A stretch of 64,000 bases of DNA, taken from Piezodorus guildinii. Lineage: Eukaryota > Arthropoda > Insecta > Hemiptera > Pentatomidae. The position numbers and the translations under genes are program-made. Under the pieces are notes generated by a model. It did not search any database. It had not been told where the DNA came from and saw nothing but the letters and a program-made list of their open reading frames with translations. How positions within the stretch are numbered: the stretch's first letter is position 1; the number at the start of each line of letters is the position of its first letter. The stretch is from assembly GCA_023052935.1 (NCBI GenBank), contig CM041298.1:19688871-19752870 (forward strand). Reading direction: 5' to 3'. Below, piece after piece: positions 9,431 through 19,393 of the stretch.

Positions 9431-9764
9431 TTCCTCCATGCTCCTTACTTTGTCACGAATAAATTCATCCATAAAGACCTTAACATCTCATATGTTGCTG
9501 ATTTGGCCCGAACCAGGTATCAATGCTTCCATGAAAAACTCCACTCCCACTTTAACACACTGGTTTCAATCTTTGCTTCCTCTTCTATTGCTGACAATCC
9601 TCCGAGGAGCCTGAAAAGAAGATCCTTCTAGTTTAGATTACCTACCTAATTGGAGTGATGCCAATGGGCATTTTCTCTTCATGTATTTTCAATGTATATT
9701 ATCTTACAGCTAATTTACTTGATGTATTAACTAATACAGTTGTAAATCTCAATAATAGAAAAAA
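9431..9764 (+). mobile_element. J2 LINE, 5'-truncated copy
   Basis: The end of ORF2 is legible: FIHKDLN, YVADLARTRY, FHEKLHSHFNTLVS, SSSIADNPPRSLKRR then SF, stop. Compare IHKDLNLPYVADLARTRYHS in the copy at 16158. A 3' UTR and A-run at 9758-9767 follow. AAATATTAA at 9422-9430 and 9765-9773 is a short AT-rich candidate target duplication. Confidence 0.75.
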
Positions 9765-9773
9765 AAATATTAA

Positions 9774-11129
9774 ACTTTGACAGAAGGATGACATGAGGTT
9801 CGCACGTAAAAATGAAACGAAAGACGCGCTACAAATGCCTGAAAGTACTAACTTATAGTAGAAGATCCGAACTTGAAGCGATCTGCACCGAGCTGATAAT
9901 AGAATGAAATATATTTTATAAAAAATTTGGTTTAGGAAATATGTTAAGAATGGGTTGCCTAAAAAAATTCTGGATAGACTATTTTTAATTATTTTTAATT
10001 AAATGTTGCAACATTTATGATAATAAAGAAACTTTTACCCTGTAATTTGATATTTGGCATTTGTGTAAAAAATGGTCTTGTAATTTTATATGGGATATCA
10101 TACTTTCTTATATTCAATGTTCGATTACGTGCGGCTGCAATGTTGGGTCCTTAATTATTACACGCTATACTCAACTCGGATCTCTCTGTCACGCATTACC
10201 ACTCGCGTTAAAATCTTTAAAATTCGGTAACCTAGTTTAGGACCAAGTTTTTTGCAGGCAACCCTATATCAATGTGTTTGCAATAAAATAACGCTTATAT
10301 TGATATTGTTTTTTCTATAATCATGCCGGTGCAGATAACTGATATCGACATACCCGCTTTTACCTGACAACCAATAGTTTGTCCAGGAAAAGATTAGGCA
10401 ACCCAACGGCTGCACATTCTATACCTTTGATACTTTAAGTCAGGGTAAACGTTTTCTTATTATTACGATGTTGCAACATTTAATTAAAAATATTTTTCTT
10501 TAAAATAATTAAAAATAGTCTGTCCAGGATTTTGTAGGCAACCCATTCTTAAAATATTTTCTAATATACTAAATTTGTTATAAAACATGTTTCATTCTAT
10601 TATCAGTTCGGTGCAGATCGTTTCAAGTTCGGATCTTAGACTATCACTTTTTTCCAAATCTCAAAATTAAAACTGAAGCATAAAATTAATATACACTTAC
10701 TCAAACCTATCTAGATATACTCCTCACAAATAAAAGGCATGGCTAAAAATACTCACTTGAAAAAGCTTTACGACCCTGAACAAATCCACCATGGTAAGTT
10801 ACTAACAAAACTTTACATACTGACTTACACTTAAAACAGTTGCCAAATACATAAGGATTCTTTATCTACGATTTTATAATAACTTAAACGGAAATACCAA
10901 CGAAATTGTCAGAGATATGGCTACAACCGACATTATTTCGAATTAATTCGAGGAGGAGATTGACAACGTGTTGGATGCGAGATCTCCTAACTAATCGTTG
11001 TTCATGTCAAGGAAGGTGTACTGTTGGGTACTGATCCTTTGTCATGCCTCATATGCCAACATTACCTGCTGATTATTTACATTTGCTGATTGTCCTCGCC
11101 GTCAGATTTCAAGAGAAAAAAAAAAAAAG
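9774..11129 (+). mobile_element. J3 LINE fragment split by a long-TIR transposon
   Basis: Before the interruption (9777-9855) the translation follows FDRRMTWGPHVKMKRKT with one stop. After it (10642-11129) the J3 region resumes with TTTACATACTGACTTACAC, GATATGGCTACAACCGACAT and the 3' UTR landmark TTTACATTTGCTGATTGTC, then an A-run near 11116-11129. Heavily mutated; several frameshifts. Confidence 0.7.
9858..10641. mobile_element. Non-autonomous DNA transposon with long inverted repeats
   Basis: The left end AAGATCCGAACTTGAAGCGA at 9862 and the right end (reverse complement AAGATCCGAACTTGAAACGA, ending 10637) open inverted arms of about 170-190 bp: 9858 to about 10035 against about 10450 to 10641. 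The arms share ATGTTGCAACATTTA and ATGGGTTGCCTA-type blocks. Flanking TA suggests a TA target, as in Tc1/mariner, though the flank could also be read as TAT. The roughly 400-bp middle has no ORF. It interrupts J3 coding sequence. Confidence 0.75.
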
Positions 11130-11135
11130 AAATAG

Positions 11136-11250
11136 TAAGTAAGTTAAAGTTGAAAAAACGCTGCAAATTATTACACAATGGTATATTATTTCCCAATAAC
11201 AATATTAGGATATAACTGTTTATAAACCTGTAGATAGGCAATTAATTTAT
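11136..11250 (+). repeat. HA 3' end joined to HC-associated sequence
   Basis: ATAGTAAGTAAGTTAAAGT is a decayed HA terminus. The following bases 11157-11250 match 5697-5790, which also follow an HA 3' end. A shorter match follows the HA copy at 26905. The shared 3' flank means either the same preferred target repeat or a longer element than I have defined. Confidence 0.45.
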
Positions 11251-11274
11251 TATTCACTGTTTAATACACAGTCC

Positions 11275-11533
11275 TAGCAGGACTACTGGCAGGACCACGT
11301 ACAAACACTCAGACTAGACTGAGGAAACATAACTTACTTTCACTGACTTAAAAGACTAGTGAGCCCCATCACTAGAACTGACTTAAAACTGCTTCCCGAC
11401 TCCGAAAATCTTCCTATCCTCAGACCCTTCTTAGAATGCGTCTGATGCAGTACAAGAGATCCATGATTCCTCCCCTATCCTTTCCTGATTGCAACCCTAA
11501 ATCCCATGGGGCTTAGAAAAAAAAAAAAATAAT
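11275..11533 (+). mobile_element. Probable LINE 3' terminus, unclassified
   Basis: Codon-like sequence (LAGLLAGPRTNTQTRL, then SLLSLTDLK-like) followed by a non-coding part and an A-run at 11518-11530. The LxGLLAGxxxxN motif resembles the C-terminal region of I/R1-type LINE ORF2, but I see only one short stretch. No target duplication was verified. Confidence 0.4.
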
Positions 11534-11539
11534 AAAAAT

Positions 11540-12176
11540 AAATGTATTATTAATCAATTTTAATGATTCTTTTTTCATTTGGTAGAAAATGTATTTCTCG
11601 ATGAAATGAAACTATTATAATTCGTGACTTTAATGTACAGATAAACTGAATTATGGGTGTATAGTTGTTCAAGATTTTTATTTTTCTCCTGTTTTGTTTA
11701 TTTTTCTTGTGTATTGCGCTTTACTGATTCTAAAACACTATACAAATTTTTCTCTACCTTCAAAAATAACCGAGTTTGTTTCTATTTTTTAATTATTCGC
11801 AGTTTTTTGGTTAAAGAACACTAATAAATTATTGAGTGATGAATTAAATCACTTTGACTAGGCCACCATTTTAAAAATAACCAGCTGATAACAACGTCTA
11901 GGTCATCGTTGCATATCCTAGTTCTTTTGGGACAAATTTCAAAAAGATTGGTCACTTAGTTTCGGAGAAATGCCTTAGATGCCGGACAAACAGATTTTTT
12001 TTTCGTTATTCAGGAGAAATGCATAGAAATGCGTCTTGAAACGTAAGCTCTCACATTTTGAACGGCGATATTTTTTTTTTTGGTCGATTACTAAAGTTCA
12101 TTATTAATAATAATAATAAAATGTATGAATTTAGTTCTGTTATACGAGGCTTATTACGCTAAACCCTTTCAGTATA
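11540..12176. repeat. HC repeat copy
   Basis: Landmarks GCGCTTTACTGATTCTAAAA, AAAAATAACCGAGTTTG, GGCCACCATTTTAAAAATAA, CAACGTCTAGGTC, TAGTTTCGGAGAAATGCCTT, GACAAACAGATTTTTTT, TTGAAACGTAAGCTCTCA and GGTCGATTACTAAAGTTC. Same order as at 41580-41815, so HC is a genuine element several hundred bp long. No ORF. Confidence 0.6.
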
Positions 12177-12178
12177 TA

Positions 12179-13016
12179 TTGGGCTGTGTCACATGAAATG
12201 TCCGTTTTCAAGGTAAAGGATTTTTATTAAAAATACGATATGAAAACAACATAATTTTATTCGAAGTATTTACCTTCTTTTTTCTACACATTTTTCCCAA
12301 CGTGACACCAACTTTTTTATTCCCGAACTGAAAAACTCTGAGCTTTGAAGTGAAAGAAAATCTGAAAACGCAATTTTCACTTCATCATCATATTCAAAAA
12401 GTTTTCCTTCAATGAAGTTGTCTAAATTCCTGAACAGGTGGTAATCTGTTGGAGACAAGTCGGTATAATATGGTGGGTGCGATAGAACTTCATTGTCCAT
12501 TTCTTCAATTTTTGAACGGTATGTTTTGAAACATGGGTCTTGCTGCCGCTCAGAGCTTTTTTACTTTCACAATACACTTTAATGTCTGAAAACAGTAGAT
12601 GCACTGCATTATGGAGTCATTAACTGTTTGGTAGGGGTTCCTACGTATGTTTGAGACATCGTTGTCATTCGGAGGAGTCTTCTCGGAAGTTTCAAGTCGT
12701 ATCCCAGATGAAAACTATCAAACAACGGCGATGTCCGTTATTAACACTCCTTCCCAAGCCTTCAATATTCTAGCGGCCTCAGCTACTGAATGGCCAGTTT
12801 AAACTCGTACAAATTTACTCGAAATCGCGTTTCCATGTTCATATTTGAGGTATACTAAAAGTGGTAATTGATTGGAAGTATGTTTAAATACAAGGTAGAG
12901 ATTAGTGATTTTACTTTAAATATGTAAACATTCGGAAGAAAACAACAGAGACCTGCAAAATCCTTTATGTATTTCAGAAACTATAAAAACGGACATTTAA
13001 ATGTGAAACAACCCAA
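12179..13016 (-). mobile_element. mar-1 mariner, internally deleted, between TA dinucleotides
   Basis: Inverted termini TTGGGCTGTGTCACATGAAA (left) and TTGGGTTGTTTCACATTTAA (right, reverse complement) sit between TA at 12177-12178 and 13017-13018. At 838 bp it is shorter than a full mariner (about 1.3 kb). The transposase reading frame breaks around 12500-12700 and the segment that would hold the first two catalytic aspartates is missing. Three other mar-1 copies in the window share the deletion. Confidence 0.88.
12270..12500 (-). pseudogene. mariner transposase C-terminal fragment
   Basis: Contains HPPYYTDLSPTDYHLFRNLD, which includes the third catalytic Asp of the mariner D,D34D triad (SPTDYH), then the C-terminal tail FFSSGIKKLVSRWEKCVE. 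A second frame (12422-12604) carries the SKTHVSKHTVQKLKKW part that precedes it, displaced by a frameshift. The helix-turn-helix and first two acidic residues are not readable here. Not functional. Confidence 0.85.
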
Positions 13017-13018
13017 TA

Positions 13019-13445
13019 TAATTTATCGTTTTTGAGCTAGGCTTACCACACTCTACACTTATAGTGTGTTGCGCGCACTAATTTATTTTCATTTTTACCT
13101 TGTCATGAACCAATGATTTTTTTTTTTTTTTTTTCAATTTCTGTACTCGACTAGTGACCAGTAATGCAGATAAAAAAGTCCTAACCGCATTGAAGTGAGA
13201 ACTTGGAAGAAGAACACGTGTGTATGTTGTGCGAAGTAATTAGAAGGCTTTGCAGACAGTCTAGCACTTAGGATTCTACACTTGAACCTAAATGAGTAAA
13301 GTTTTACTCCTGAATATTTCCCAACCCGTTCTTATCCACTTGTCCCTAGTCGAAACAACAATTAAATGTTCTCTTAAACAAATATTTATTTAGATATAAT
13401 TCATATGCAAAACATTAACGCTTTTTGCACATTTGTCATGAACCG
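13019..13445. other. Unassigned DNA
   Basis: A T-run at 13118-13134 precedes GC-richer sequence (13140-13260) that could be the 3' UTR of a minus-strand retroelement, but I could not match it to the other families. No ORF of note. Confidence 0.35.
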
Positions 13446-13770
13446 TCTACATATATAAAAAAATGAATCCTCTTTTCCCTCAGTGATCGCTTCACCCGTG
13501 AACCGCTTGGCTAATTTTTTTTTGTTGTGTTTATAACAGTCAGGATAAAGATGTTATAAAAGAAAAAAGTGAAAATTTAGTTTGGTAATTTTTTTTTTTT
13601 TTAACATTATAGGTAATAATAATCTTCTATCTATCTTATAAATATATATATATATATTTATATATAAATGAATTCTCTTTTCCCTTGCTGATCACATCAC
13701 ACGTGGCCGATGTCACAAATTCTTTTTTGTTGTATTTATAACTGTCTGGAGAGGTTTGTATAAAACAAAA
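13446..13770 (+). mobile_element. Two Helitron-like fragments in tandem
   Basis: Two units start at 13446 (TCTACATATATAAAAAAATG) and near 13640 (TATATTTATATATAAATGAA). Both contain CTCTTTTCCCT, TGATC..CACCCGTGAACCGC or similar, and TTGTTGT.TTTATAACAGTC. The minus-strand copies at 19042-19320 end in GTCGGGTCAGCTAG before a T. A TC start and CTAG end before T fit Helitron termini. The 3' ends are lost here. Confidence 0.5.
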
Positions 13771-13776
13771 AAAAAA

Positions 13777-14502
13777 ACTGGTGCGGCAACACACGACTTT
13801 CACTTACCTCCGTTTTTAAAATCGGTTAAAGAATTTTAAGTACAGTAAGAGATAAAATTTAGTGAAACAATTAAAGAATTAATTAAATTGAATTTCTATG
13901 GAAATATGTGTTTTATTAAAATAATCTATTGTATTATTATCTAAAACAATCACTTAGTTTTATAGGTTTTCATCACTCTCTATTAACTTTTAAAGCTTGT
14001 TTATGAAATAATATTTTTTCTAAAATCTTTAGCTTTCCAACGGTATATCATACATGTATATTACTGTTCTTATATTTAAAAAACGAAAAATTGTATTAAA
14101 AAAATATTTTTTCTGAGTATCGAATTCATTCAATTTATATATTTACCTGTTTTTGATCAGTGGCAACAAGATAATATAGTTATTTTCTATAGAATCAACA
14201 AAATTAAAGGTACTTTAGAGGAACAAATATTAAAAATATCGCATTTAAGCCCTATCTGACCATTTTAATCAGAATAAAGCCTACATGATATTGAAGCACA
14301 TTAAATTTACATCGATATAGCGAGTTAAGTCAAAATCGTCGGATGCAATATGCATAGTATAAAGTGGCTCTTCTGGTCAGCCGAATTTGATGAAAAAGTT
14401 TTTGTAACATTTCGGTCGTATATAATCTTAAATATGAAATCTCAGTTTCATAGGACTTACCGTTTCCGCCCGGGAGTTACACCACACACACACACACTTG
14501 GG
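13777..14502 (+). mobile_element. HA copy, 3' truncated by J1-like insertion
   Basis: CTGGTGCGGCAACACACGAC, CTTTCACTTACCTCCG, AGCTTTCCAACGGTATATCA, AAGTGGCTCTTCTGGTCAG and CCACACACACACACAC follow the HA consensus in order. The sequence switches to J1-like codons at about 14503, so the terminal hairpin is missing. Confidence 0.75.
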
Positions 14503-15004
14503 CCTTCGGACTTGAACTGTGGGGGACAACTAAACATTCACCAACGTATCCAACCCTTCCAATCCAAAGTCCTCCGAGCAATAGTTAATGCTCCTAATTA
14601 CATTACTAACTGTACCTTCCGCCACGACCTTAATATTCCTTTTATGATAGACCTGGTACCATCCAAATTTTCCCAACAACATCCTAAACCTCTAGCTTAA
14701 TCTCTATCCACCTTTATCCACCCCTACAATCCAACACGATGATTGAAACGGCACGAGACGTTTTGTAAATATATATACTGGAGTTCTGACACTGGTCAGA
14801 TCCTCCACTCATGTAATGTATGTTTGTGGCTATTGCGCCCTAACTGAGACTGAAGAATCTGCTTTTCTCTCCACAAGTGGAGGGAGGAACCTAGCCTGGT
14901 GTTTCTTTAGCAGATTGTAAATATTGTATATAGCTATGATTGTGTGTAAGATCTTTGTGTTTATTTTATTTATAGGTTGTATTATCTTTTATTGTTTTTT
15001 CTTC

Positions 15005-15007
<3 letters not shown>
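14503..15007 (+). mobile_element. J1-like LINE, 5'-truncated
   Basis: Translation gives GLELWGTTKHS, IQPFQSKVLRAIVNAPNYI, TNCTFRHDLNIPFMIDLV, then decayed codons and the C-terminal WNGTRRF-like remnant near 14735-14768. The 3' UTR contains CTGGAGTTCTGACACTGGTC and CAGATCCTCCACTCATGTA, also found in minus orientation at 21360-21400 and 49965-50005. It runs into a TA microsatellite. Confidence 0.75.

Positions 15008-15071
<64 letters not shown>
15008..15071. repeat. (TA)n microsatellite
   Basis: About 32 TA units, followed by a T-run (15078-15089). The IY-repeat open frames across it are artefacts of the microsatellite. Confidence 0.95.
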
Positions 15072-15077
<6 letters not shown>

Positions 15078-15198
15078 TTTTTTTTTTTATATTTTTTATA
15101 CAAGTGACTTTAAATATTTTACACCAAATCATATATCGTCAATGCACGTTTGCCATAATTTAATAAAAACTTAGGTTAAGGCACCAAATAAAAGAAGA

Positions 15199-15231
<33 letters not shown>

Positions 15232-15426
15232 CTTACCCTCTGGTTTTATTTTCGAACAAAATACAAATACAAATGTAATATGTATAGGTGTCACATTTGT
15301 CCTTCTGTTACCCGGAGGTATTCTAAAGAGGATTGCTATATGCGCTGGATGCACTAGTAATCTTTCAAGGGCTTCTTCTATGCCTTTATTTATCCATTGC
15401 AAAATGGGAGGGACCATTCTTCAGGA
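15199..15426 (-). mobile_element. Probable retrocopied fragment with long A-tail
   Basis: On the minus strand the segment ends in an A-run of about 28 (plus-strand T-run 15204-15231), as a retroposed 3' end would. Upstream the minus strand is open and reads MVPPILQWINKGIEEALERL, LVHPAHIAILFRIPPGN and RRTNVTPIHITFVF. I do not recognise the family. It may be a LINE 3' end or a retrocopied transcript. Confidence 0.4.
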
Positions 15427-15428
15427 AG

Positions 15429-15492
<64 letters not shown>
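15427..15492. repeat. Poly(A) tract of about 65 bp
   Basis: Uninterrupted A apart from one C, immediately followed by TTGATC(T)10. Assembly length is likely unreliable here. Confidence 0.9.
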
Positions 15493-15498
<6 letters not shown>

Positions 15499-15542
15499 CT
15501 TTTTTTTTTTCTGTCATACAATCGAAGAAAAAAAAAGATCAA
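15493..15542. repeat. Inverted repeat (hairpin)
   Basis: TTGATCTTTTTTTTTT pairs with AAAAAAAAAGATCAA across a loop CTGTCATACAATCG. It may be a foldback created with the neighbouring A-tract. Confidence 0.6.
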
Positions 15543-15609
15543 TAAATTAAAAAAATAGAGAATAAAATTAAATAATGTAAATGAGAGAGGAAGGTAACTC
15601 AAAAGGTAT

Positions 15610-15990
15610 TGTTTTTTTTTTTGTTTTGTTTTTTAGATTTTACGTTGTGCGTTAATGAAGAATTGATTGATGATCATAAACTTTTCTTCATTTAACTTTT
15701 GTAAAAACATTGGTTCTGTTTCTTGGGGAACCACTACTTCCCTTTGCTTTCTATATTTTCTGCATCGGAATAGAATGTGGCGCGGGTCTTCGGGGAGTTA
15801 GCATGTTACGCAATTGCCATCCTTTTCTATTTTCGTTAAATTGAGATATTATTTTCTGCAGCCATGGTTAGTCCATAGCCTTACTAATTTTGAAATTTCT
15901 TTTCTATCGAGGTGTTGGTTCTTGAATAACCATAGTATCAGGCTAACGGTTGGCTGGGTTCGATAATAATCTTTATCTTTAAATTGTGAC
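15610..15990 (-). mobile_element. LINE ORF2 C-terminal remnant (R1/I-like)
   Basis: T-run at 15611-15622. The minus strand reads EISKLVRLWTNHGCRK, EKDGNCVTC, stop, LPEDPRHILFRCRKYRKQRE and NEEKFMIINQFFINAQRK. The C-x-x-C ... H-x-x-x-x-C pattern (CVTC..HILFRC) is the terminal cysteine motif of many LINE ORF2 proteins. One stop interrupts it. Confidence 0.65.
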
Positions 15991-16019
15991 TCCCAGTAGA
16001 TTGATTTTTATGTAATTCG

Positions 16020-16144
16020 AATTTATCATTGTTTGTTGTAAATACCGCCTGAATGTGGTATTATATCCCTATTACTATTGTTCGTTTTGAAATAAATTTT
16101 AATATATCTCAATAAATGTCTCAAATTCAAAAAAAAAAAAAAAA
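16020..16144 (+). mobile_element. J1-like LINE 3' terminus
   Basis: TGTGGTATTATATCCCTATT, ACTATTGTTCGTTTTGAAA and TTTTAATATATCTCAATAAA followed by an A-run (16129-16144). The same 3' end is at 62530-62600 (GGGATCTTATATCACTATTA, AATATATCTCAATAAATAAA). No coding part. Confidence 0.65.
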
Positions 16145-16157
16145 TTAATTATAATAT

Positions 16158-17230
16158 AACAGGCCTTTGACCATGTCTGGCACCCGGAATTGCTTTACAA
16201 GCTCCGTCTATTCCTCCATCCTACCTACTTTCTTATTATCCAGTCCTACCTCGCTGATAGATCTTTTAAAATAAATTACAATAGTTCCTATACCTCCCTG
16301 TTTTCTCAATCTTCTGGTGTTCCTCAAGGTAGCATCCTAGGACCCGTTCTTTATACAGTCTATACAGCTGATATCCCAACCCATCCTAACACATTTCTTT
16401 CTACCTATGCTGATGACCCGTGTGTGCTATCAGTAGATAATGATCCAGTTACTGCCTCCCAAAATCTTCAATCCCACATCTGAGACCTTGAAGTATGGTG
16501 CCAGAATTGGAAGATCAAAATTAATTCTAACTAATCCCAACAGATAACATTTACCCTTCGTCGTAAACCCCTGACTTCCTGCCCTACAGTATCATTTAAT
16601 GACACTCCACTAGCCCCTGTTGAACAGATTCGATACCTAGGACTCCACCTTGACAAACGACGAACTTGGAATCCGCATACAAGACTTAAACGACGAGAAA
16701 CTGCCCGACGTTTTCGACTACTTCAACACTTACTGGACAAACGCTGCAACCTTCCACTTAATTACAAAAGACTCATTTATATGACCATCATAAAACCGAT
16801 ATGGACTTACGGAGTAGAGCTATGGGGCTCTACTAAACTATCGAATTCCTCTCGTATCCTATCCTTACAATCCAAAATCCTTCGGAAAATCCTCAATGCT
16901 CCCTTTTTTGTCACAAACACGCTCATTCATAAAGACCTTAATCTTCCATATGTTGCTGACTTAGCCCGAACCAGGTACCATTCCTTCCATGGAAAACTCT
17001 ATTCCCACTACAATCCATTAGTTTCAATCCTTCCTTCCTCTTCAATCCCTGATAATCCTCCGAGGCGTCTGAAAAGAAGATGGGTACGGGACCTTCTAGT
17101 TTAGAGTGCTGCCACTGGGTAGTGTCTCTACAGGTATTTCATGACAGTTTTAAATATTACCATCACATTTACTAGATGTATTTTTATTTAATACAGTTGT
17201 AAATATCAATAAATATGTTTTAAAAAAAAA
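16158..17230 (+). mobile_element. J2 Jockey-like LINE, 5'-truncated
   Basis: ATTATAATAT at 16148-16157 and 17231-17240 flanks it as a 10-bp target duplication. It holds the RT palm to the ORF2 C-terminus, a 120-bp 3' UTR and a short A-tail (17222-17230). This is the best preserved J2 copy in the window. Confidence 0.9.
16161..17104 (+). pseudogene. J2 ORF2 C-terminal half (reverse transcriptase end)
   Basis: Reads QAFDHVWHPELLYKLRL, QSSGVPQGSILGPVLY, STYADDPCVLSVDN (the YADD box), stop, DLEVWCQNWKIKINSN, stop, then RYLGLHLDKRRTWNPHTR, IIKPIWTYGVELWGSTK, QSKILRKILNAPFFVTNT, DLNLPYVADLARTRYHS and DNPPRRLKRRWVRDLLV, stop. The catalytic Asp pair is kept but two in-frame stops and 5' truncation (no endonuclease, no RT fingers) make it inactive. 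Confidence 0.9.
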
Positions 17231-17264
17231 ATTATAATATTTTCTCTTGTTCATGATGGAGGAT

Positions 17265-18032
<768 letters not shown>

Positions 18033-18895
18033 TAACGTGACGTGTACCGAGAAAGTTTTAAATCTGGGTGATAAAATTCCGGTTTTGGGGTACGCCGATG
18101 ATTTTGTACTGCTAGGTGAAGACACGGAAACGATACAGCTAAATACAAGTGCGTTAATTAAAACCGGCAAAGAAATAAGGGTCGAAATAAATACGGATAA
18201 GACGACATATATTATTAGTAGCAGAAACAATGGCAATCTTGGTGATATTGATATATCAGGGCATAATTTTCAACACGTAGAGAAATTCAAGTATTTAGGT
18301 TCAATGTTAAGTAGAGAAAAAATCCAGGAGGAAATAAATTTCCGGTTAAATGCGGGAAAGCGTGTTATTATGCAGTTGCGAATTTACTTAGCTCGCGGCT
18401 TCTGTATAAAAACTTAAAGGTAAGAATTTATAAAACTATGATCCTTCCAACGGTTCTTTACGAATGTGTAACGTGGCCGCTTACTTTGAAGGATGAACGA
18501 TGTCTTAAGGTTTTCGAAAATAAGGTACTACATAAAATATTTGGTCCAAGGAGAGATGAGGCAACTGGAGAGTTAAGAAGGTTGCTTAACGCGGAATTGT
18601 TGAACTTGTACCCTGTGAATATAATTGACGTGATAGTATCACGGAGACTCAAATAGACGTGTAACGTTGTTATGCTCAGTGAAGAACGGATTCCCAAAAC
18701 GTTGGTATTCGCTGAACCGACTGATAAGCGTCCAAAAGGTAGCCCTAAGCGTCGATGGGAGGATAGTGTTAAAGCTAATCTTGGGGTCTAGGGCTTGAAC
18801 GGTGATAATTGGACGAACCTGTGTTGGCGGTATTTAGTGGTATCGGCATCGAACCTTCGGGTTCGAAAAGCCTTTTATTGTTATTAATACCAACA
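18033..18895 (+). pseudogene. RTx (RTE-like) LINE ORF2 C-terminal half
   Basis: Three consecutive frames follow one protein: LGYADDFVLLGEDTETIQ (YADD catalytic box), IRVEINTDKTTYIISSRN, HVEKFKYLGSMLSRE; then ILPTVLYECVTWPLTLKDER, FENKVLHKIFGPRRDEATGE; then after a stop SEERIPKTLVFAEPTDKRPK and RRWEDSVKANLG. Frameshifts lie near 18340-18420 and a stop at 18654. The copy at 39961-40763 supplies the intact order. The end is ATT-rich (TTTATTGTTATTAAT). Confidence 0.85.
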
Positions 18896-19041
18896 ATCAG
18901 CATAAAACTTGGATATTTTGAGATTTTGTGAAATAAGGAAATCGCTTGTTCCATATAGTTTTATAAAGAAAAAGAGAATAATCCCAAGAACATCCTATGT
19001 CTTCATATACCTCAAGTAATATATATATCAATTATACCTCA
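18896..19041. other. No recognisable feature
   Basis: Short AT-rich spacer between RTx and Helitron-like sequence. Confidence 0.4.
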
Positions 19042-19320
19042 CTAGCTGACCCGACAGACGATGTCTTACCTTAAACTTAGCGAAACCGGTCAAGCCGTTC
19101 ACGCGTGATGCGATGACTGAGGAAAAAGGGGATTCTTATTTATATATGTAGACAAAGATATAACTTAAAAAATTTAAAAATCTTAAGATCCTTCTCCTGA
19201 CTGTTATAAAGACAACCAAAAAGAATTCGCGAAATAGGTCAAGCGGTTCACGCGTTATACGATCACCAAGGTAAAAGGGAAGTTATTTATATATATATTT
19301 AGAGAGAGACAGAAAGAGAT
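19042..19320 (-). mobile_element. Helitron-like fragments (two units)
   Basis: On the minus strand the first unit (19152 to 19042) starts TCTACATATATAAATAAGAA and ends GTCGGGTCAGCTAG followed by T, as expected for Helitron 5'-TC and CTRR-3' termini. A second, longer and 3'-truncated unit (19320 to about 19160) shares ATCACGCGTGAACGGCTTGA-type sequence plus GGTTGTCTTTATAACAGTC. No Rep/helicase coding. Confidence 0.55.
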
Positions 19321-19393
19321 ATTGTTTTACCTTAGAATATTAACAAAAAAAAACTGTCTACCAATGTATTTTTCCTTTCACTTACTATATTCT

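Noticed and set aside
12100..12122. Short ATT triplet run as a gene-associated regulatory repeat
   Set aside because: It is part of an HC copy and has no neighbouring gene.
14924..15174. Open frames rich in alternating I and Y across the TA tract
   Set aside because: Produced purely by (TA)n; no start context and no family similarity.
15160..15602. Frames made of K-runs or F-runs near 15.2-15.6 kb
   Set aside because: They translate the poly(A) and poly(T) tracts.
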